Positions 24,531 to 32,237 of a stretch of DNA of 64,000 nucleotides are shown one piece after another (position 1 is the first letter of the stretch; every line of letters starts with the position of its first letter). The notes below the pieces were generated by a model, which saw only the letters and a program-made list of their open reading frames with translations, was not told where the DNA came from and did not search any database. Source of the DNA: a virus. The stretch lies in IMG/VR virus record IMGVR_UViG_3300012582_000194, positions 1-64,000 of that record. One strand, written 5' to 3'. The position numbers were made by a program, and so were the translations under genes.

Positions 24531-26564
24531 ATGAACGAATTAATTCAATTAATTAACATTTTAAATGGACTTGTAGAAGAAAAAGAAATCGTTCTTGGTC
24601 CAACTCTTATCAAAAAATTAAAGGCTATGGATAGCCCTATTGCAAAATTCATTTTAGATTGTGCTGTTGAAAAACTTGACTTAGACGTCGATTATTCATT
24701 TGTTGAATTTGATGAACAAGATGCAATGGTATCTCTTCTTAAAAATAGATGGGAGGATGAAGTCGGCAAAGATATATTCACTTCAAAAAGAAGAGAAAAG
24801 ATGAAAATAAGCCGTTTAATTATGGCTTTAACTGTTAAGAAAGGTATTAAATTTCCAGAAAAAGAAATTGAAGAATTTGTTAATCAATATAAATCTTCAC
24901 AAAAGAAATTTGAATTTAGAGAAATAGAAGGTAGAGAAATAAAAGAATGGTATAATGAAAGAAATTATACTAATGATAGGGATGGGAATCCGTCTCTACA
25001 CAATTCTTGTATGAGATTAGCAGAGACACAAAGCTACTTTACTGTTTATATGGAAAGCCCCAATGTTAGATTATTAGCATTGATTGATAATGACACAAAT
25101 AAATTAATGGGTAGAGCTATTGTATGGAAAAATGCACATATGGATGGTGTTGGTGAAGTAACTTATATGGATAGAGTTTATACCGCTAAACAAGCATATG
25201 AAAATTTATTTAAAGATTATGCTAAATCTAAAGGTTGGTGGTTTAGAGTAGTTCAAACAAATCAAGATATGACAATTACAAATGGTACTGAAAAAAAATC
25301 AAACTGGATAATTGATTGTCAAATTGCGGATTTAGATTGGTCGCGTTATAATAAACCTTATATGGATTCATTAAAATATATGACATATATGAGAAAGAAT
25401 GGAAGATATGTTCCTGTAATGACAAATAATTCAAATAACTATAAAGAATTGTGGCAATCAACATCAGGTTCGGGTACAACAAATAATAATTATGTCAGTG
25501 AGCACGAAAGACTACTATCAGTAGCTAGAGCTTTAGGTATTGATCAAGCATCATTAAAAGTATCCGATAATGATGAAAAAATAATAGTGCGTGATGATGG
25601 TGTTGATTTTGCATCATATTCTATGCAAGAATTGCAATTAGTTGGTGCTATAAAATTTATAGAAAAAGATAAAATAAGAGACATCGATCCTGCCAATTAT
25701 ATAAACATTATTCCTAATCGTGAAATTTGGGAAAAACTTAGTGAAATGTCGGTTGATGTTATAGTAGATAAATTAGTAGAATTTGAAAAATATATTAATA
25801 AACAAAATGGTGTTAATTTATTAATTGATATTAGTACAGATGAAGAAATTCTTAGACAATTCAAATATTATTTAAATAAAAGATATGATGATGTACTTCA
25901 TTATTTAATGAAAAATGCTAAACCAAATTTAGAAAGATTTGTAGAATCTGCATCGAAATCAAAAGTAAATAAGAAAAAAATAGTTAAAGAAAGTATAGAT
26001 GATGATAACGATGAAGATGATGTTAAAAATGATACTAAAGGTGTGATACAAAAAGGTGATATAAATGAGCCAGTATCATTAGATAACTTATTAAAACAAA
26101 CAGAAGTTAATATTCAACATATGGTGGACTTTTATGAAAAAAGTAAAGCTAACAAAGATGTATGTATATCATTTTTAAAACATAAAATTGCTCGTTTAAA
26201 AATAAGATTTTTCTTGAAGAAATTTGGTAAAGATGATGATAAAAGAAAACGTTTGGTTATAGAACAAGTTATACCAGCATTATCAAACAGTATGCAACCA
26301 TTAGAGTTTGTAAAAAATTATCTTAAAATTTCTAATAAAGAATTCTTCAAAATAATTAGTGAAAATTTAAATAGAAATATTATTGAAAGAGTTGCAATGA
26401 ACACTCTTCAAAATAATCCTGACGTTAGAAAAGAACTATTATCTATCGATAATAGAGAATTGAGAAGTGGTAATTACTATATCTATAAAGTTAAAGATGA
26501 TGATAAAAAGGAAGGTGATGTGGAAATTAAGAAACGAGGACCAGGCAGACCCAGAAAAAAATAA
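24531..26564 (+). CDS. Unknown phage protein family, paralog 2 with C-terminal AT-hook
   Basis: 677 aa. It carries the same core as its neighbours: LHNSCMRLAE (C160), GRAIVW, YMDRVYTAKQAYE, GWWFRV and ITNG. It is longer at the end: after the shared NYYIYKVK it adds an acidic linker and KKRGPGRPRKK (about 667-677), a textbook AT-hook with the GRP core that inserts in the minor groove of AT-rich DNA. An acidic, Lys-rich insert (about 480-520) is also unique. Binding to the AT-rich phage genome is a reasonable inference. It ends inside a 60-bp palindrome. Confidence 0.7.
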   Translation: MNELIQLINILNGLVEEKEIVLGPTLIKKLKAMDSPIAKFILDCAVEKLDLDVDYSFVEFDEQDAMVSLLKNRWEDEVGKDIFTSKRREKMKISRLIMALTVKKGIKFPEKEIEEFVNQYKSSQKKFEFREIEGREIKEWYNERNYTNDRDGNPSLHNSCMRLAETQSYFTVYMESPNVRLLALIDNDTNKLMGRAIVWKNAHMDGVGEVTYMDRVYTAKQAYENLFKDYAKSKGWWFRVVQTNQDMTITNGTEKKSNWIIDCQIADLDWSRYNKPYMDSLKYMTYMRKNGRYVPVMTNNSNNYKELWQSTSGSGTTNNNYVSEHERLLSVARALGIDQASLKVSDNDEKIIVRDDGVDFASYSMQELQLVGAIKFIEKDKIRDIDPANYINIIPNREIWEKLSEMSVDVIVDKLVEFEKYINKQNGVNLLIDISTDEEILRQFKYYLNKRYDDVLHYLMKNAKPNLERFVESASKSKVNKKKIVKESIDDDNDEDDVKNDTKGVIQKGDINEPVSLDNLLKQTEVNIQHMVDFYEKSKANKDVCISFLKHKIARLKIRFFLKKFGKDDDKRKRLVIEQVIPALSNSMQPLEFVKNYLKISNKEFFKIISENLNRNIIERVAMNTLQNNPDVRKELLSIDNRELRSGNYYIYKVKDDDKKEGDVEIKKRGPGRPRKK

Positions 26565-26617
26565 AGTAATAAAAAAGCCCTTTAAAATTTTAAAGGGCTT
26601 TTTTATTACTTTATTTT
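26558..26617. repeat. 60-bp perfect palindrome with bidirectional terminator
   Basis: Every base from 26558 pairs with its mirror to 26617 (30-bp arms). The core has GCCCTTTAAAA/TTTTAAAGGGC with A6 and T6 tracts, a strong two-way terminator. It covers the stop codons of paralogs 2 and 3, which converge here. The extra 10 bp beyond the tracts are not needed for termination and suggest copying. Confidence 0.93.
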
Positions 26618-28426
26618 GTATATGTAATGTCTGAGAATATTGTGTTCTCGCTCATCAATTGATAGTAATTTTTTTCTTTGCACATCTTTAATTTGATTTT
26701 CAATCAAATCTACTAAATTAATATATCTCTCTATTTTTTTATATTTATCTGTTGTAAATGATTTTTCAATAAAATCTAATACATCAATACATAATGATGA
26801 ATTTACCAACATATCAATAATATTAGAATCAGTATAATCATCTAAAGATATTTCACTAAAAAATCTTTGTTTTATTTCGGTAGTACCATATTCTTCTAAA
26901 AACATTCCAACTACTTCATATAAAGCTTTTCTTGAATTAGTATTATCATTATCATAACCATATTCAATAATTTTACAATTTAATTCATTAAACTCATTAA
27001 GCTGAGTCCAACTACTAAATAGGTATGGTGCAGATGTTACAACTTGTGAAAAACCAAATTGTGAATGTTGAAATTTATCAGTAAGTCTTCTATAATAATC
27101 TCTATTTGTTATAAATGGTCTGACTAAATTTAAAAATTCTTCTCTGCTTAATTTTGTGAAAATTCTTACGTAGTTATTTTTATCTTTCTTTAAAGTTGAC
27201 CAAAATTTATCCTTATTTTCACGAACATATTTAATTAATTCATTTTTATAATTTCTGTAAAAGTCACTACTTAAATTTGGAAACTTTAACTGAAATTTTA
27301 CAATATTTTCAAATGGATTTTTTAAAAATATACTTTTTACAGAATAATTTAATTCATCACCGCTATTAAAAATTTGGTATGATTCTTCACCAATTGAATA
27401 TGTATTATTATCAATTTTTATAAAATCATTAATATTTTTGTTAAGTACTTGTGCAAGAGAAAATGGTTTATCCAATGGATGTGAATAACTATGATTAATA
27501 ACAACATTACTTTGGTGATCACCAAAGCTTTGTCTATGTGCAAGAGTATCGTTATTATTTGTTAAAAATAATCCATATGTACCATCACTCTTAGGTAAAA
27601 ATTTCATTAGTCTTAGTGAATCAACATAAGGACTTTTAACATTATAATTATAGTTAACATCTGTTCTAATTTCGGCTATTAAAAGTGGTTTTAATTGTTG
27701 TGTTATACCATTGGTTATTTCTGGATTTTCATTACCTTGTCTTATTTTAAACCACCATCCTCTTGCTGTAGCATACTGTTTGAATTTTTCAACAATTGAA
27801 TCATTGATAGAATAAATTCTATCCATATAAGTTCCAACAGCACCATTAATTAGAATGCCATTCCAAATTAACGCTCTTCCTTCAACTTTTCCATCATCAT
27901 TTAATAATGCAAGAACACCAACAACTTGTGAATTTTCCGTATATAAAGTGAACCATTCTTGACATTTATCAAATCTCATACAAGAATTCAATAGAGAACA
28001 CCCAGATGATGAATATGATGAGTTTTTATTATATGTACTTTCATTGTAATATTTACCAAAGTCTTTACCGTGAGATAATATAAAATTACCATTATCTCTA
28101 GCACATCTATATTTATTTACAAATATTTCAATTTCGGCATCTGTAAATTCAATATTTTTACTTTGTAATATTGATCTTACGACTCTACCGATTTTAACAC
28201 TTGTTCTAACTTTAACTTTCCATTTTTCTTCCTCTGATAATCCATCTTCTTTATTTATGGGAAGATAGCTGAATATTGTAGTATCTGTTTCGGAATCAAT
28301 GTAGCTAAATTTTAAATCCAATACATCTTCTTTGGAATTCAAATCCAATAAAATAATAGAAATTTTATCATTAATACGTCTCAAAGTAGAAATTAATGAA
28401 TTTCCTAAAATAATTTTCTTACTCAT
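26606..28426 (-). CDS. Unknown phage protein family, paralog 3
   Basis: 606 aa from the ATG at 28426 (MSKKIILG). A TTG at 28489 would add 21 residues (IYEIFYQILIQ...) that roughly parallel the N-termini of the other paralogs, so that start cannot be excluded. The core is LLNSCMRFDK (C149), GRALIW, YMDRIYSIND, GWWFKI and ITNG, then a helical C-terminal half ending RHYIYKIK like its sisters. It is the only copy on the minus strand and the only one with a host-type promoter (28561-28591). Confidence 0.7.
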   Translation of the reverse strand: MSKKIILGNSLISTLRRINDKISIILLDLNSKEDVLDLKFSYIDSETDTTIFSYLPINKEDGLSEEEKWKVKVRTSVKIGRVVRSILQSKNIEFTDAEIEIFVNKYRCARDNGNFILSHGKDFGKYYNESTYNKNSSYSSSGCSLLNSCMRFDKCQEWFTLYTENSQVVGVLALLNDDGKVEGRALIWNGILINGAVGTYMDRIYSINDSIVEKFKQYATARGWWFKIRQGNENPEITNGITQQLKPLLIAEIRTDVNYNYNVKSPYVDSLRLMKFLPKSDGTYGLFLTNNNDTLAHRQSFGDHQSNVVINHSYSHPLDKPFSLAQVLNKNINDFIKIDNNTYSIGEESYQIFNSGDELNYSVKSIFLKNPFENIVKFQLKFPNLSSDFYRNYKNELIKYVRENKDKFWSTLKKDKNNYVRIFTKLSREEFLNLVRPFITNRDYYRRLTDKFQHSQFGFSQVVTSAPYLFSSWTQLNEFNELNCKIIEYGYDNDNTNSRKALYEVVGMFLEEYGTTEIKQRFFSEISLDDYTDSNIIDMLVNSSLCIDVLDFIEKSFTTDKYKKIERYINLVDLIENQIKDVQRKKLLSIDEREHNILRHYIYKIK

Positions 28427-28560
28427 GTTTGATTTAAATTGAATTAATATTTGATAGAATATTTCATATATACTATTGAATATCAACAATATATATTATT
28501 GACAATATTAAATGAGCCTTTTTGATAATTTAAAATACCCATTAATACCTTTAATTTTAA

Positions 28561-28591
28561 CAAAGATAGTTAATATGTTTATATAAAACAA
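28561..28591 (-). promoter_or_regulatory. Host-type promoter for paralog 3
   Basis: On the minus strand: TTG (28591-28589), a 20-base spacer and TATCTTTG (28568-28561). It lies 72 bases before the TTG start and 135 before the ATG. Confidence 0.45.
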
Positions 28592-28622
28592 GAAATGTAT
28601 AAAAAAATTTATATATAGTTTT

Positions 28623-28883
28623 ATGGGATTACATAAAGATAAAGAATTACAAGAGCTATACTTTTTAAAGCATAGAAAAGATAATCCTCTTCATAGACAC
28701 TTTCCTTGGGAAGATAGTCTTTTAAAGAATACTACCTCAACTTATATATGGAAAAATCCTATAATGAATACATTTTTAACAAAAATTGAGAAGATATTAG
28801 TATTAATGGTTGAAAAAATGAATGTTGCGAGAAACTTTTTTAACTATACCGTAGATAAATATTATAATGACCATTGGGGTTAA
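28623..28883 (+). CDS. Hypothetical protein, 86 aa
   Basis: A basic, aromatic-rich 86-aa protein (HRHFPWED, WKNP, YYNDHWG) with one helical stretch. No motif is recognised. A TATATATA run ends only 5 bases before ATG, closer than in the other late genes. It is a stand-alone gene between paralog 3 and the VOC gene. Confidence 0.45.
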   Translation: MGLHKDKELQELYFLKHRKDNPLHRHFPWEDSLLKNTTSTYIWKNPIMNTFLTKIEKILVLMVEKMNVARNFFNYTVDKYYNDHWG

Positions 28884-28909
28884 AAATATTTACACTCTTT
28901 TAAAACAAA
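28882..28909 (+). promoter_or_regulatory. Conserved 28-base upstream element (copy 2)
   Basis: AAAAATATTTACAC followed by TCTTTTAAAACAAA, 38 bases before the VOC gene. It differs from copy 1 (6156-6184) by one indel and one or two bases. Confidence 0.35.
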
Positions 28910-28947
28910 TTCTATAGAATTTACTATAATTAAAAAAGAATTATAAT

Positions 28948-29514
28948 ATGAGAGTTGATCACATGGCTTTTAGGGTAGCAGATAAAGAAAAAACTGCTAA
29001 ATTTTTCATAGAATGTTTTGGCTATAGATTAGCCGAAGATTTACCAGATGGATTTGATATTACATTTGAAGATAATACTACAGCTAAATGTTTAGTATTA
29101 TTACCACCAGAAAAAGCTATAGGTGGTGCTAATTTACCATGGTTAACATATATGACAGATTTTGATAAGAAGTTAGGACAAGAATATCATTTAGCTCCTG
29201 AAATATTTATATCGCAAGGTTCGCCTGGTTCTGTAGTTGATGAATGGGTTAAAAAAAGACAAGTGTATGGTGGAGCACTTTTACACCATATCGCATATCA
29301 AGTTGATTCGGTTGAACTAAAAATGAAAGAATGGCAAGAAAAAGGATATGCTGAATTTACTACAGAAAAACCTTTAACATGCCCAGGTCTTACTCAAGTA
29401 TTTACTAAACCATCCGAACTTACAGGTATTATATATGAATTTATTGAAAGAGAGTCGCACGGTTTCTGTAAAGAGAATGTAAAAGACTTGATGAATTCTA
29501 CTAAAGGACTATAA
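28948..29514 (+). CDS. VOC (glyoxalase/dioxygenase-like) metalloprotein
   Basis: 188 aa with paired beta-alpha-beta units. The metal ligands are VDHMAFRV (H5), LHHIAYQV (H114) and IIYEFIER (E164), the H-H-E pattern of 4-hydroxyphenylpyruvate dioxygenase-like and methylmalonyl-CoA epimerase-like VOC proteins. It is too short for a full two-domain dioxygenase, so substrate and reaction are open; antibiotic or aldehyde detoxification are possible. It reads like a bacterial metabolic gene in the phage, carried as a single gene with its own terminator. Confidence 0.75.
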   Translation: MRVDHMAFRVADKEKTAKFFIECFGYRLAEDLPDGFDITFEDNTTAKCLVLLPPEKAIGGANLPWLTYMTDFDKKLGQEYHLAPEIFISQGSPGSVVDEWVKKRQVYGGALLHHIAYQVDSVELKMKEWQEKGYAEFTTEKPLTCPGLTQVFTKPSELTGIIYEFIERESHGFCKENVKDLMNSTKGL

Positions 29515-29522
29515 ATGACTTT

Positions 29523-29550
29523 GGGGACTTTTGTGTCCCCTTTGTTTTTT
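29523..29550 (+). terminator. Intrinsic terminator after the VOC gene
   Basis: GGGGAC (29523-29528) pairs with GTCCCC (29535-29540) across a 6-base loop, followed by TTTGTTTTTT. Confidence 0.85.
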
Positions 29551-29639
29551 ATTTATATCAAGTTGAGATTTTATACATCAATTTTAATCCCGAACTATCA
29601 ATATTTTTATCAACATTATAAAACAAAGAATTATTTTTT

Positions 29640-29647
29640 TATATATA
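29640..29647 (+). promoter_or_regulatory. Late-type TATATATA box
   Basis: TATATATAG, exactly 21 bases before the ATG at 29669. Confidence 0.5.
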
Positions 29648-29668
29648 GTAAAAGTCTTTTTATATTAA

Positions 29669-30061
29669 ATGTCAGAAAAAAGTGTTGCTAAAAAATTTGG
29701 ACGTGTAGTTAAACTACCTAAAAATTACGATGCTGTAAAATTCATGGAAAATGTTAAAATTCCAAGAAATAAATTATGGTATGTTCTTGTAGAAAAACAG
29801 CAAGCATCAGATCCAACAGAAGAATTACACATGATTAAATATAACCAAGATGGTGTCAATCTTAATCAATTTGTTGCAGAATTAAAATCATATTATTTGA
29901 CTAAATTCAAAGATGATAAAAAAATGACGGCTGTGATAGAAAAAATTACAGTTAAAGGTAATGAAAAATTTTCCATTATTCAAAATATTCCAACACTTGA
30001 AATTGATGGTGAAAAATTAATAAGTAAAATAACTAAAGACTTAATTAAATTATTAAAATAA
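29669..30061 (+). CDS. Hypothetical late protein, 130 aa
   Basis: A basic alpha/beta protein (pattern KLWYVLVEK ... ELHMIKYN ... IIQNIPTL) with no assigned family. The late box upstream and its own terminator suggest an abundant single-gene transcript, perhaps a small virion or DNA-associated protein; this is inference. Confidence 0.5.
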   Translation: MSEKSVAKKFGRVVKLPKNYDAVKFMENVKIPRNKLWYVLVEKQQASDPTEELHMIKYNQDGVNLNQFVAELKSYYLTKFKDDKKMTAVIEKITVKGNEKFSIIQNIPTLEIDGEKLISKITKDLIKLLK

Positions 30062-30086
30062 AAAAAAGCCCATCTAGGGCTTTTTT
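30061..30086. terminator. Bidirectional intrinsic terminator
   Basis: GCCC (30068-30071) and GGGC (30077-30080) flank the loop ATCTA, with A-tract and T-tract on either side, between convergent genes ending at 30061 and 30088. Confidence 0.85.
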
Positions 30087-30087
30087 A

Positions 30088-30339
30088 TTAACTTTCAACT
30101 ATTATAAAAATATTGATATCATCAATAAAATGTATTGAATCTGCACACATAGTTCTTGATAGAGCCTCTAAATATTCATATGCTTTCTTCATTTTTTGAC
30201 TATAAATCTTAATTTCAGTTAAAATAAACTCTTGTTTAAATAGATTTTCTTCATTTCTCAGAATAACATCTTTTGAGTAGATTGAATTTTCAAGTTTTGT
30301 TATAATAGCATATAATTCTTCTTTATACGATTTAGCCAT
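30088..30339 (-). CDS. Small helical hypothetical protein, 83 aa
   Basis: A coiled-coil-like helical protein (YAIITKLENSIYSKDVILRNEE) with a hydrophobic last strand. No family. An ACATATA run lies about 20 bases before ATG. It is downstream of the baseplate genes in the same direction. Confidence 0.45.
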   Translation of the reverse strand: MAKSYKEELYAIITKLENSIYSKDVILRNEENLFKQEFILTEIKIYSQKMKKAYEYLEALSRTMCADSIHFIDDINIFIIVES

Positions 30340-30402
30340 AATTTTCTCATTTCTTTAAATATATGTAAAAATAATAAATAATACAAATAAAAGTATAAAA
30401 AA

Positions 30403-30708
30403 TTATTTCTCCATTTTTTCTATTAAATCGCGACATTCTATACATTTTTCATAATCTTCAACTTCTATGAATTTATTTAGGCATTTTTTTAAAGGTGATA
30501 TTAACTTAGTTCTACTTACTTTAACATTATAAAGAATACCTTCCAAGTGAACATAAAAAAGTGTCAGAGTCTCCATATCAGTTTCTATATGATTTTTTAT
30601 TTTATTATAAACATAATTATTAATTGTTGAAACATCATCAGTTAAAGCTTTATTAATGTCCTCAACTGAGTCAAAAACATAGGTATCTAATTTTTTTGAA
30701 TAGTACAT
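30403..30708 (-). CDS. Hypothetical protein with UVR-like C-terminus, 101 aa
   Basis: 101 aa. The C-terminal helix pair LKKCLNKFIEVEDYEKCIECRDLIEKMEK resembles the UVR (UvrB/UvrC) motif, in which 'A/I-x-x-E-D-Y-E-x-A-x-x-x-R-D' is typical; such helices mediate protein-protein contact. The N-terminal part is not recognised. It is 44 bases downstream of the gp5-like gene's stop. Confidence 0.55.
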   Translation of the reverse strand: MYYSKKLDTYVFDSVEDINKALTDDVSTINNYVYNKIKNHIETDMETLTLFYVHLEGILYNVKVSRTKLISPLKKCLNKFIEVEDYEKCIECRDLIEKMEK

Positions 30709-30752
30709 ATAATTCCTTTTATTTATGTATTTATTATTTTTATAATCTGTTT

Positions 30753-32234
30753 TTAAATTGCAACAGGTGCAGTAACTATTATAGTAGCATCATAAATCCA
30801 GTGTGAAAATTGTTGATTTCCATCACCATCTCTACCTGCTAATCTCCATTTATATGTTCTACCATTTTTAACAAGCCAATCTAAAATTTGAACATTAACA
30901 TTATCAAGTAATTTATTACCATTTAAATAATTTATTAATGGTTCTGTTGCAGAATTTTTAATTAAATCAACGCCCCAATATAATTCTATTTGATTTGCAA
31001 AACCAAATGGATCTTTACCTGGTTCTGGTGAGCGAGGCCCAAACTGTTCTCTAATATTTTGTTGTCTTTCAAAATTTTGATAGCCTTTACTAACAGTAAT
31101 ATTACTCCATGTTGATTGTTTAGTCGAATGATAGGCATCTAACCATTTATCGAGTGATGTAGCAACTTCATCAATTAAATATTTCTGTTCACCATCAGGA
31201 AAAGCTTTCTGTCCATATTTACTTATAGTTAATTTATTAACATCCAATCTACCATTTTCATTACCATCAAATGGTTTTACAACTTTTTGTAGTTCTTCAT
31301 TTGTAGGATTTGGTGGTAAATTGGAATTTGCTAAATTTTTAGATATGTTTGTACCTGGTACACCTTTACCTGTTTCAGCAGATGGTGGTCTTTCTTCTGC
31401 TGTATATCCTCTTGATTCTGGTGTTTTTTTATTTTCTTGATATCTAGAATTCCAAGTATCTCCTAATTGAGCTTTATCAAATTGTCTTGTTTGAGCTTTT
31501 ACTTGTTTATCATCCACTACATATACATGATCTGATAAAAAAGTATCTTTTAATTTTCTATGTGTTAAGTATTCATTTAAACATTGCAATAAACCTGGAT
31601 TAGGTATTACTGGAGCACCCAAATTGCCGAGATATGGACCACCTTTACTACCCATTAAATTCTCAACTAATGAATCAAACCATTTAAGCCATTTTTCACC
31701 AAGCATAATTCTTTCATATGCTTCATCTGTCCCTAAATATAATTTAGCATTATTATCTCTTAAATTTAGAGCCATATTTCCATCTGGATCAATATTAATG
31801 TTTGATTTTACATAATCAAACATTACACCCATTTCTATATCATGAAAATATTGATGTTTATCATCATATGTAACAGCATAGAAGTTTTTATAAGAATCAT
31901 CACTCAATGAATTTAATTTTTCTTGTAAATTAAAATTATAGTGTTCTGTACTATCATAAATAGGTTTATAATAATCACCCTCTAAAAATGTAATTCTAAC
32001 TACTTTTTCTAAAGCAGGTGTAAAAAATGTATTTCCTCTACCATCTAAAGTTGGACTTGCCCACGGAATATCCTGTGTCGATATACTATTTGGTTCACCA
32101 TTTTTACCATGAAATCTTTCAATTCTGGCTTTAATTCTACCCTTTTTTTTACCAGTAATACCGCTTCCATTAATATCAATAGCTTCTACTATTGCTAAAA
32201 AACTTTTACTTAGTAGATCATCCTTATTTATCAT
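30753..32234 (-). CDS. Baseplate hub/spike protein, gp5-like (OB fold plus M15-like domain)
   Basis: 493 aa. The N-terminal 130 residues look like the gp5/VgrG OB fold (FLAIVEAIDINGSGITGKKKGRIKARI ..., here split by text limits), with IPWASPTL and VVRITFLEGDYYKPIY following. The middle is a linker. The C-terminus (about 345-493) has SKGYQNFERQQ and a later GVDLI and SHWIYD, which resemble a VanY/M15 peptidase but lack the canonical zinc SxHxxGxAxD. It may be a degenerate cell-wall-binding or lytic domain. It follows the repeat-tailed protein by 3 bases. Hub role is inferred from OB fold and context. Confidence 0.55.
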   Translation of the reverse strand: MINKDDLLSKSFLAIVEAIDINGSGITGKKKGRIKARIERFHGKNGEPNSISTQDIPWASPTLDGRGNTFFTPALEKVVRITFLEGDYYKPIYDSTEHYNFNLQEKLNSLSDDSYKNFYAVTYDDKHQYFHDIEMGVMFDYVKSNINIDPDGNMALNLRDNNAKLYLGTDEAYERIMLGEKWLKWFDSLVENLMGSKGGPYLGNLGAPVIPNPGLLQCLNEYLTHRKLKDTFLSDHVYVVDDKQVKAQTRQFDKAQLGDTWNSRYQENKKTPESRGYTAEERPPSAETGKGVPGTNISKNLANSNLPPNPTNEELQKVVKPFDGNENGRLDVNKLTISKYGQKAFPDGEQKYLIDEVATSLDKWLDAYHSTKQSTWSNITVSKGYQNFERQQNIREQFGPRSPEPGKDPFGFANQIELYWGVDLIKNSATEPLINYLNGNKLLDNVNVQILDWLVKNGRTYKWRLAGRDGDGNQQFSHWIYDATIIVTAPVAI

Positions 32235-32237
32235 ATA

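Noticed and set aside
28427-28489. Upstream TTG start for paralog 3
   Set aside because: Kept only as an alternative: the paralogs suggest a longer N-terminus, but ATG at 28426 is the only ATG in range.
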